DNA from: Dipteris shenzhenensis
Taxonomy: Eukaryota > Polypodiophyta > Polypodiopsida > Gleicheniales
Strand: one strand, 5' to 3'
DNA length: 64,000 nucleotides
NCBI GenBank assembly: GCA_047967505.1
Contig: CM106539.1
Part shown: positions 9,782 through 18,400 of the stretch, in pieces
Position numbering within the stretch: position 1 is the stretch's first letter
Layout: the number at the start of each line of letters is the position of its first letter
The notes under the pieces: generated by a model
Database searches by the model: none
Told to the model about the DNA's origin: nothing
What the model saw: only the letters and a program-made list of their open reading frames with translations
Translations under genes and position numbers: made by a program

Positions 9782-11326
9782 ATGGCTGGGAACAGTCAAG
9801 ACTTATTTGGAGTTCTTCGTGAAGATGATAAGTTGGATGACACCAACTATCCGATATGGTCTTATCTCATGAAACATATTCTTGTTGCAAAGCATTTGTG
9901 GAATATTGTTTCTGGGGCTGATTTGAGGCCAGCCAATGCTACAGTGGTTGTTTCTACTGCTGGTCCTTCTGCAGGGATACTCCTCCTGATGCCTCTTCCT
10001 CTAGCACTCCTGCTGCTGCTCTTCCAACTCAAGAACAGTCTAGATGGGATGCAAGAGATGCAAATGCACATTCATGCATGTATTGCTTTATCATGCAAGA
10101 GAATCATTATTCCACACATCCGTTCTTGTAGGACAGCAAAGGATGCTTGGGATAAATTGGCTTCTCTATATCAGATTCGCAATGAAGCTCGTGTTGCATA
10201 TTTGAGAAGGCAATTACAGGAAGTGAATATGAATGAAGGTGAGTCAATGGATGCATATTTGACAAAGGTGAAGGACCTCATGGAATAGCTTGCCAACATT
10301 GATGAGGTGGTGCCAAATTCACAGCTTGTCAGTACTACATTGAATGGACTACCAGATACATATCAAGGGTTTGCTACAACCCTTCGATTAGTGGCCATGG
10401 GTAATCCAGACCACTATTCTTTTGATCAGCTAGTTACTTTGCTTTTGCAGGAAGAGCAAAGTAGAGCTAACAGACAAGCCATTATTCCTGATCATGCATT
10501 TGCTTCACAGCAGACAAGAAGAGGCAAGGCTTCCAAGCCTATGGGCAAGCCAAAATCTGCGCATAGCAGCTGCAATTCCTCTACGCATAGCAGCTGCAAT
10601 TCCTCCCATGCATCTAAAAATACAGCAGATAAGGGAAAGAAGAAAAGATGCAACTATTGTCGCAAGCCTGGACATGACATTTTAGAATGCAGGAAGCGCA
10701 TTGCTTTGGAGAAAAAGAAAGCAGGATTGACAGTTAATGCCTCACATGCCATTGAATCCCATGAGCCAGTAGATGCTTCACATGCACATGCTCTTCAGGA
10801 TGATTGGGCATGGGCTGTCCATTGCTCATTTGATCCCTCCAAAGCTGATGCACTTTTTACTGCTAATGATGCTCAGTCCTGGTACTTTGATAGTGGTGCT
10901 TCCAAGCATGTCACATCTTGCAGACAGTTGTTTCATTCTTTAGCTGATGCACCTCGAGGGGGGACTGTTACATGTGCCAATAATGCTTCATATGCTGTAA
11001 AAGGAGTGGGAGATGTGCAGCTCACATCCATTTCTAGCCATCCTGTCACTCTGATAAATGTTCTTTTTGTGCCTGGAATTCAAGTCAACTTGATTTCAAT
11101 TTCAGCAATTGCTACTTCAGGTTTCAGAGTAATTTTTGATGGCTACAGATGCCTAGTATATGATCTTCGTGATGACAATGCCATAGTTCTCACTGGCACC
11201 TTGCAAAAAGGGCTTTATCACCTTGATCATCATTCAGCTGCACTTTCTACTGAAGCATTAGCTATTTCAGATTCACAGTTTCTATACATGGAGGAAGGCA
11301 AGAATTGTTGTCAATGCACCAATTGA
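9782..11326 (+). pseudogene. copia gag-protease frame with one stop and a paired frameshift
   Basis: ATG 9782 opens a single frame to 11326, broken only by TAG at 10286. Gag: LDDTNYPIWSYLMK near residues 19-32, the UBN2-like DAWDKLASLY, and a CCHC knuckle CNYCRKPGHDILEC. Protease: WYFDSGASKHVT with the catalytic DSGA, then VNLISIS. Residues about 66-98 are an odd Leu-rich run. The +1 frame over the same bases reads GDTPPDASSSSTPAAALP and joins homologous sequence on both sides, so two compensating indels (about 9975 and 10075) are likely. The frame ends before any integrase. Confidence 0.85.
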
Positions 11327-11690
11327 AGCAAGTTATAAGATATCATCAATGGCCAACATGGAGACTCCAAGCAGAGCTAGATTCTCGGGAATGTGAATAG
11401 TATGAGGTCGGTGCAAAGTATATATAAGAAATTGCATCATGCGGTATGTTCATAATACCACTCGGTATGTACCGCAAACCCACACGGTACATGACTGAGA
11501 CCATGCGGTGTATACATCCCCCGCACGGTATTAGTGAACACTGAGTGGTACACCATCCCTTGTACTGCACGGTATATGGGTTTACTATGTGGTAACTAGC
11601 CTTCCTGATAAAAAATGTCATAGGGCCGGTTTAAATCGCACTTGGCGGGACAAAAAACATTTAAAACATTTTAATTTGTACAGCTTGCAA
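11327..11690. repeat. non-coding insert in place of integrase, with a 21-bp-period array
   Basis: This is where gag-pre-integrase and the integrase core should be. Instead a segment of about 0.37 kb holds eight CGGTA/TGGTA words at 11442, 11463, 11485, 11506, 11526, 11546, 11570 and 11590 (spacings 21, 22, 21, 20, 20, 24, 20), each preceded by a CCATG/CCGCA-like pentamer. The element resumes with RT sequence near 11690. Confidence 0.7.
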
Positions 11691-11700
11691 TGAAGAGCCT

Positions 11701-13230
11701 TTGTGCCATAAAGATGCTTTTGACAGCAAAGAGTGGATGGATGCAATGAAAGCTGAGTTACAATCTATTGCCAAAAATGACACTTGGGAATTAGTAGATC
11801 TCCCACCTGGCAAGCATGCCATTGGAACACGGTGGGTCTACAAATTAAAAAGGAAATCTGATGGCAGCATAGATCGATACAAAGCCCGTCTTGTTGCAAA
11901 AGGGTATGCCCAACAACAAGGCATTGACTTTGAGGAGGCATTTGCTCCCACATCCAGGATTACTACCATTCGATGTGTCATTGCCATTGCAGCCCATCAT
12001 CATTGGCAAGTGCACCAACTTGACATCAAGACTGCCTTTCTTCATGGGGATCTGCAGGAAGAAGTCTATGTCACACAACCTCCTGGCTTTGAGGTTGTTA
12101 ATTCTGAAAATAAGGTATGCCGGCTTAGAAAAGCCCTCTATGGTTTGAAGCAGGCACCTAGGGCATGGTATGCCAAAATTCATGCACACTTACTATCCCT
12201 TGGTTTTCAGAATAGTCCTACAGAACCCACTCTTTATTTCCGTGGGAGTGGATCTGATTTTTTAGTGCTGATTTTATATGTGGATGATATGCTTCTCATG
12301 GGCCCAGATACTCAGCAAATTGCAGCTTTCAAGGCTGATTTGCAGCAGATTTTTGACATGTCAGACATGGGACAGCTCCATTATTATTTGGGCATTCAGT
12401 TTGCTCATGTTGAGGGGGGTATCATGATGTCTCAGTCCAAGTATATTGGACAGCTCCTTGATCGTTTTCAGTTTGAGGATTGCAAGCCAATCTCTACTCC
12501 AGTGGACCTTGGCTTCAAATTCTCAGCTCATGATGGGAGCCCACCATGTGATATCACTCTTTATCAGCAGGCTGTTGGATGCCTTATTTATTTATGTCAC
12601 ACCAGACCTGACTTGCAGTATACAGTATCTCAGCTCAGCAGATTCATGCACATGCCCAGTTCACAGGATTGGCAGGCAGTGAAGAGAGTCTTCAGATATC
12701 TCAGAGACACTCAGGATTTAGCCCTCTTCTATGGTGATCAGGGTTCACTTACCATGCATGCTTACACGGCGGATAGTGACTGGGCAGGATGTTCCGACAC
12801 CAGAGTGTCACATACTGGCAATTGTTTTTTGCTTGGCAATTCATGTATTTCTTGGCTCAGCAAGAAGCAACCGACAGTTGCCACGTCTAGTTGTGAGGCT
12901 GAGTACAGGGCAGCCTTCATTGCTACAGTAGAGTGTGTTTGGCTTCGACAGTTACTTACAGATCTTGGTATTTGCCAGACATCCTCCACTATTGTCTACA
13001 CTGACAGCCAGAGTGCTTTGGCCATTGCGCATAACCCAGTGTTTCATGCGCGTACCAAGCATATTGAAGTTCACTATCATTATGTTCGGGAGCGGCTGTC
13101 AGCAGGAGACATAGAGTTGTCCTATCTTCCCACAGAGGACAACATCGCAGATATGTTTACAAAGGCACTTCCTCGTCCCAAGTTCGAAGTCTTCCGACAG
13201 GCTTTACACTTGGTTCCCTTTGTTACATGA
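11701..13230 (+). CDS. copia reverse transcriptase-RNase H, open frame
   Basis: A 509-codon uninterrupted frame covers RVT_2 and RNase H. The RT start is seen as SKEWMDAMKAELQSI and WELVDLPPGKHAIGTRWVYK. Catalytic parts are LDIKTAFLHGDLQEEVY and LYVDD (YVDD at 12277-12288). RNase H shows YTADSDWAGC, SSCEAEYRA and YTDSQSALAIA, supplying the acidic residues. The C-terminus ends DMFTKALPRPKFEVFRQ, the usual copia end. It would normally be part of a single gag-pol polyprotein. Here the frame is separated from gag by the insert at 11327-11690, so its own start is unclear (the first ATG at 11701 does not fall at a natural processing site). It is the best-preserved element ORF in the window. Confidence 0.93.
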   Translation: MCHKDAFDSKEWMDAMKAELQSIAKNDTWELVDLPPGKHAIGTRWVYKLKRKSDGSIDRYKARLVAKGYAQQQGIDFEEAFAPTSRITTIRCVIAIAAHHHWQVHQLDIKTAFLHGDLQEEVYVTQPPGFEVVNSENKVCRLRKALYGLKQAPRAWYAKIHAHLLSLGFQNSPTEPTLYFRGSGSDFLVLILYVDDMLLMGPDTQQIAAFKADLQQIFDMSDMGQLHYYLGIQFAHVEGGIMMSQSKYIGQLLDRFQFEDCKPISTPVDLGFKFSAHDGSPPCDITLYQQAVGCLIYLCHTRPDLQYTVSQLSRFMHMPSSQDWQAVKRVFRYLRDTQDLALFYGDQGSLTMHAYTADSDWAGCSDTRVSHTGNCFLLGNSCISWLSKKQPTVATSSCEAEYRAAFIATVECVWLRQLLTDLGICQTSSTIVYTDSQSALAIAHNPVFHARTKHIEVHYHYVRERLSAGDIELSYLPTEDNIADMFTKALPRPKFEVFRQALHLVPFVT

Positions 13231-13343
13231 TCTGACATTCCTTGTACATTCATAGGTGGCTATATTCTTTTGGATGAACATGTGCCACCATGATCAGAAA
13301 CTACCAGGTATTCTGAGACGGTTCCAGAGTACTTCAGCCCATC

Positions 13344-13358
13344 CCATGGAGGGGGGTT
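13344..13358 (+). promoter_or_regulatory. polypurine tract of the copia element
   Basis: A G-rich run (ATGGAGGGGGGTT) lies immediately before the 3' LTR. Confidence 0.8.
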
Positions 13359-13631
13359 TGTAGGCCATCTTTTGGTGGTTCTAGTGATGCCCTATAGGCC
13401 ATGGTATGTGCCTTGTAGGCATAAGTGTAGGCACTTATAGTTTTAGTGCCTTCTATGCCACATAGGACACTTAGTCCTATGTGACACCCAGGACACTTAA
13501 TCCTAGGCCTAGATACAAGTACTTTGTACTTGTGTTTAGGAACCTCATCCATCAATCTAAGTTTGACATGATTTCTCTTCGACTCGTCCTGTACCTGCAC
13601 TCTCACTCTCTCTCTTCACTTCGCACCTACA
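13359..13631 (+). repeat. 3' LTR of the copia element
   Basis: 273 bp, the same length as the 5' LTR, ending CACCTACA and followed by the TSD CTTGT. Confidence 0.95.
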
Positions 13632-14085
13632 CTTGTCTCAAGCATTCTATTGCATGGCATCCAAATGGATGGTCAAACTGAAGTTGTGAATCGTACCTTG
13701 GTTCAAATGATATGAATATATTGCCAACATAAGTTGACACTTTGGGATGATTATTTGCCCTATATTCAGCATGCCTAGGATCGTGTTCCACACTCTTCTA
13801 CAGCAAAAAGTCCTTTTGAGAGTTGCTATGGCTATCAACCAGCTCTTCCTATGGATTTAGCCATGCAAGCTCCCACAATAAAAGCATTTGTCTGATATTC
13901 ATCAATTGGTTCACATACTTTGGAGCAAACACAAGCCAAGTATGTGAACCAGATCCTAAAATTCAGGCAGGATTCCAGGATTGACAGATAGCCACTACTG
14001 GAAGGTTTGAGGCCATACAAAGGGGCACTTGAGCTCTTCCAAAGGACCACTCGCGATCTGGGATACTTGTAGCAGCTGGTCATTC
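13632..14085 (+). pseudogene. Ty3/gypsy integrase, C-terminal remainder
   Basis: After the copia insertion the gypsy integrase continues in mixed frames: SIAWHPNGWSN (relatives read TAWHPQTDGQ), then a DDYLPYIQHA-like stretch and SPFESCYGYQPALPMDLA. Several stops occur. It joins the part ending at 8583 when the copia element and one TSD copy are removed. Confidence 0.75.
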
Positions 14086-14335
14086 ACTCATTTGTACTGA
14101 GGTTCTCCTCTTGATATGGTCCTTAGGTGTGCTTTAGGCTCTTTGCTTGTAGTTGTTCATTCTCCAGACTCCATGCAATAAAGCTCTATTTTTTGAGTTC
14201 TTTCTTGTATGTTGAGTGAAGTATAACTGATTTGGGGTGTAAGAGAGGTAAGGGAGAGCAGAGATCATATAAAAAAGGGCAAGCAAACTCAAAAAGCGGT
14301 TTCCTAACATTGTTGTCAAGGATGTCAGCTCTTCA

Positions 14336-14671
14336 TAAGGGGGGAGAAATGTTACATCAATGGTAATTAGATGTAGTATTATTCCAAAGGGAGGCCCCTC
14401 AGGTTAGGAAGATAGAAACAAGACATTGGTAATTTATTAGTGGGGTTAAACGATTCTAAGGCTTAGTAGTGCCTAGTTAGGAAAATAATGCCAGTCCTCA
14501 GTCCTAGGTGCACTAAGCATCCTTAGTGGACTCGTGCATAGTTAGAAGCTGGCCACTGGGATTAGGGGTGACACATTTGGGTGTAGAGTCCCCTATAGGA
14601 TCTAACCCTAAACACAGTCCAAAACAACAATCAGCAAACAAAAAGACTAGTGCCATTGCCTTGTTGAAACA
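14336..14671 (+). repeat. polypurine tract and 3' LTR of the gypsy element (end uncertain)
   Basis: The purine run ATAAGGGGGGAGAAA is followed at 14350 by TGTTACATCAATGG, a typical LTR start. The end is tentatively placed at TTGTTGAAACA (14671) because it could pair with the start, but no matching TSD is available since the 5' end of the element is not seen. Confidence 0.45.
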
Positions 14672-14673
14672 TC

Positions 14674-14853
14674 ATGATATCTTACCTTGTTGGACATGCC
14701 TTCCTTCATGAGTTTGTGGGTGACAAGCATGAGGTTAAAAGCTACATTTTTTGTTATGCTCCTGCTGATGAGTTTGGGCATCCACTCCAGCAGGCACACA
14801 CACACGCAACTTTTTATATAGCGGCCAATGTTGTCTCATGTCTACCACAATAG
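14674..14853 (+). other. 59-codon ORF of unknown nature upstream of the MltB-like gene
   Basis: ATG 14674 opens 59 codons (MISYLVGHAFLHEFVGDKH...) with ordinary composition, ending TAG 14851-14853. I recognise no family. It might be part of a 5' exon, an LTR-derived sequence or chance. Confidence 0.2.
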
Positions 14854-15440
14854 TATTGGATGATGGGAATCTTAAGGATTTGTAGAAGCATTCATCAATG
14901 GGACCATGAAAGTGGGTTCTTGTTAAATCAAGCTCGGAAAACAGAAAGTGGGTTGCTGTTGACTACGATCCTGGAACTCTGGGTTTTAGTAAGAGTCATA
15001 CGCTCCTTGAGTTTTGTTTTTCAGTGCTTCTTATGATTGATTTGTCTGTCTTCTTTGTGGCTGCTAGGATGGAAAGCCCCAACTGAATCTTATGTTTTGT
15101 AGCTCTTGGTCTCAATATAGTTTGCACAGGTGGTAATGAAAGATTTTCTGCTGCAGAATCTAGCTATCATTGTGTATCTGTATCTGAGGCTGCAGATCCT
15201 CGGTATTTTTGTAATGTTATGTCTGGTTCTTTGATGCCAGCATGATTAGTGTAATGGGAATACATGGATTGCAAACTGAGAAAGTTGATTTTCTTGTACC
15301 GTTTTGATCTTGCTTTAGCTGAGCATAGTGTTTGCTTTCTTCTGTAGTTTCTCTCAGATACCGATTGTAAAATGATGTGGCAAGCCATTTGCTAAGATGC
15401 CTGAGTCTGAATTTTGAGCCAGTTACTTTTTATCGTTGAT

Positions 15441-18400
15441 ATGATGGATCAGATTATTCAAGAAAAGAAGATGAAAAGTGCTGAAGGTGAAATGCTGTTA
15501 GAGGCCTGGTTATGCATGCTGAAAGAAGAAGCAATCCAAAGGGGTGTAAACAGGGCTATAGTCGAGAAGGCACTGACTGGTATTACAGCTTCTGAGGAGA
15601 TCTTAGAGAAGGATCGGAATAAACCTGAGTCAAAGCTTAGTGCTGAGGCATATATGGCAAGGTTTGTACAGCATTTGTTCAGGAATCATTGTAGCCAGCA
15701 ATAATAATTTGAGTTTTTATGTTTCTTTTTGTATTTCCAAATAAAAGGTATGCGTCTTAGTGTTTTTTCTTTGGTACATGCCTAACAGTTACAGTGGGCA
15801 TCCAAATGGTGATGGACAGAGCAACGGTTTCCACATCATAGTAGTCTCTATAAATGTGCAAATTTTTTTTTTCTAACTTCATGTATCTCCTTTTGTAAGG
15901 ATGTCAGGATGGTGACTGATCTCAGGATCTCAAAGGGACTTGTGGCCTTGAGGGAGAACCTGCCAATTTTAAAAGAAGTTGCAGTCAAGTATGGGGTACC
16001 CGCCCCAGTCTTGGTTGCGATTTGGGGAATTGAAAGTAGGTAGGATTACTGCTCTTCCAAAATGTGCCTTCATAACTTGAGAACATATTTCTTTTCTGGC
16101 AGTCATAGACATTTTAACTTGTCTACCTTGCCTCTTTAGCTTCTTATTGATTCTAATTGAATGCTGTCTTTGATTTTTTAAACCTGCAGAGTATACTTCA
16201 TTTGAGTTGTTTTTCTATAGCCAACATGAGTCTCTGGATATTGTATGGGGGAGTAGTTTTGTTTACGAATGTTGGAACTCAATGCTTCACCCTGTGGACA
16301 CCATGTTAGTCCTTAGTTTCTCAATATGTAATGATCCCAGATAAAGAGAATGTGCGAACATGTAGGATAGGATCAGGAAGAAGAAACCACAACTACAGCC
16401 CGTTAACACATGTGAGTTGAACACATGGCAGGTCGGCCATGTTACAGGGTAGCCTCTTTATGAAGCTGTTGGCATTAGTTGACGTCCAGCAATGAGCAAC
16501 TACATTCAAAGTCTTTGGCAAAGCTTGTTCTTAGCAAGCAGCCCTGCACCTATCAAGGTTTTGTCACAGCGTTGAATGCTGGTCCAATCAGCAGCTTGAT
16601 CATGTTCAGGGAGTTTGGAGCCATGACACTTGAAAAAGACAGCAGATCGAGATGTACGAGGGCTCAGACAAGGCCCTCAGTTCTCAGTAAAAAACAACGG
16701 GCAAAGGAAAGCCAGGTCTCTAGATAAAAAGGACGGTCAAAGGGAGGATGTTTTGATTTAACGAAGAAAAAGGTGAAGTGCTTCTGCTGCAAATGCAACA
16801 AGATGGGACGAGAAAGAAGGGATAAGTGCCTCTTCTAATTCAAAGGAGAACAAGAAGGCCAAGTGCTTCTGCTAACGGCAAGAAAAAAGTCCAAGGAGGA
16901 GACAAAGTCCAGCATTTTGACGAGCTATTCATCACCAAAGGAGGTACCCTTTGAAGCCAACGTGGTCTGTGATTCTTTTGATGTGTGGTACACCCATATA
17001 GTAGATAGCGGGCCACTAGGCACACATCCATAGGATGAGGGAGTGGTATAACTCAAAAGCCAATGGAGCTAGCTCAACCGTCATGGTGGGAAACAACTTC
17101 AAGTGCATTGTGAAAGGAATAGGTAGCCCTATCATTATAGGCAAAGGAGAGACTAAGGTTATGGAAGTCCTGTTTGTTCCCAAACTCTGAAAGAATCTTC
17201 TTCACGTTCATGTAGTTTGATTACTAAAAATGGGACGAAGGAGCTTAGTTACCAAGGTGTTCATATTGTAGATAAGAACAAGAAAGTGGGGCCAAAGGGT
17301 GTAATCAATAGTGGTCTCTGTGGGGTGACATCATTTACTACTTAGGTAAACAGTTATTCCAACAAGTCATGGCACTTAGGGAAACACTCCAAGAAGTCAT
17401 GTCACAAGCAGTTTCGGCATCTTAACATGGATGTATTATGTGAGATACAACAGGATGGATTGGTGGAAGGCGTCCATAGATAACCAAAGATTCGTGTTTC
17501 TTGGATGATGGGAAAGCAAGCAAGCAAGGAAATGGTTCCCAAAACAGCTAACTTTAGGACAAACGGTGTCCTCAGAAATCTTAACCAAACCTCATACTCA
17601 ACTCAAATCGCAGCTCCTAGGTCAATTCGCACTTGGGAAAACGCGTCCTAAACTGGCTGGAATTCAAATCACAGCAAGGGAAGATAATCTGCAACACCCT
17701 GGATCAAATCACACTTAGAGAAAAAGTCCGTTTGGAAGCTGGAAAGGTGGCTCATGAGGGAGCAAAGTTTGGGTACAATTCTCTATCGTCAGAGGCCAAT
17801 CATCTATCGCAGGGTTTTTTCCGGCCTCCCATTTGATGGCCCCTCTATGATTGGTCTCTGACGATCACCACCTGCACATATATATTGTATCTCCCCCCTC
17901 TGCCCCATTTTTGGTTCCCCCCCCTTCTTTTTTGTATCATCTGGAGGTAGACACATATTTTTTGTATCAGGACTAGACACACCGTCCTTCATAACCTCTT
18001 TTTTGTAGAAACGGTTGGCTGGCCCGTTTTGAGACCGCCACCGTTATGCTCATTGTATCAGTTATCTTTAGTCTCATAGACCTTCACGGTCTCCCGAAGA
18101 CTTTAATAAACTTTCTTTCTTCTTTCTTTCTCACCATTGAGAGCCTAGAGGCCCTTGATTTATAGACTAGGGTGGGTAGCTAGAAAGCACTTGATTTCTA
18201 AAAGCTGCCCTCTCTGCTTTCCAAAAGTGGGAGCTTTCTTGGCTTCCCAAAAGAGGACTTTAAGATTTTCTTTAAAAAGGGCGCTTTCTTCTAGAAGTGG
18301 GGCGCCTTTAATGCCTTTAGCCCAAGTGCTCCATTCATTTAATGGGCCACTGGTCTTGTGCTTTCTACCTTAAAAAGTGGGAAATTTAGCACTTAACAAT

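Larger units (their letters stand above)
8584..13631 (+). mobile_element. young Ty1/copia element lacking integrase
   Basis: Both ends are exact. The 273-bp LTRs begin TGTAGG and end CCTACA, and the 5-bp TSD CTTGT occupies 8579-8583 and 13632-13636. By eye the LTRs differ at about 7 of 273 positions, so insertion was fairly recent. Order: LTR, PBS, CGTAC-rich leader, gag plus protease, a 0.37-kb stretch where integrase should be, RT plus RNase H, polypurine tract, LTR. Without integrase the copy cannot insert by itself. Confidence 0.95.
6225..14671 (+). mobile_element. decayed Ty3/gypsy element, interrupted by a copia element
   Basis: Ty3/gypsy pol domains run in the order RT (6333-7126), RNase H (7092-7538), integrase (8060-8583, continuing after 13632 to about 14080), then a polypurine tract and an LTR start at 14350. 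The order RT-RNase H-integrase identifies the gypsy superfamily. Many stops and frameshifts show it is old. Gag, protease and the 5' LTR are not seen in the window, so the left limit is set only by the end of element A. The copia insertion at 8584-13631 is younger. Confidence 0.75.

Noticed and set aside
9960-10060. Transmembrane helix in copia gag
   Set aside because: It is explained by two compensating frameshifts, not a real membrane segment.
11442-11594. CRISPR-like array of short spaced repeats
   Set aside because: Repeats are only about 5-10 bp and degenerate, spacing about 21 bp, inside a plant retrotransposon; not a CRISPR array.
15900-15907. Alternative acceptor for exon 2 after TTTTGTAAG
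   Set aside because: It would give a stop after a few codons; the acceptor at 15907 restores the family frame (R-M-V-T-D-L).
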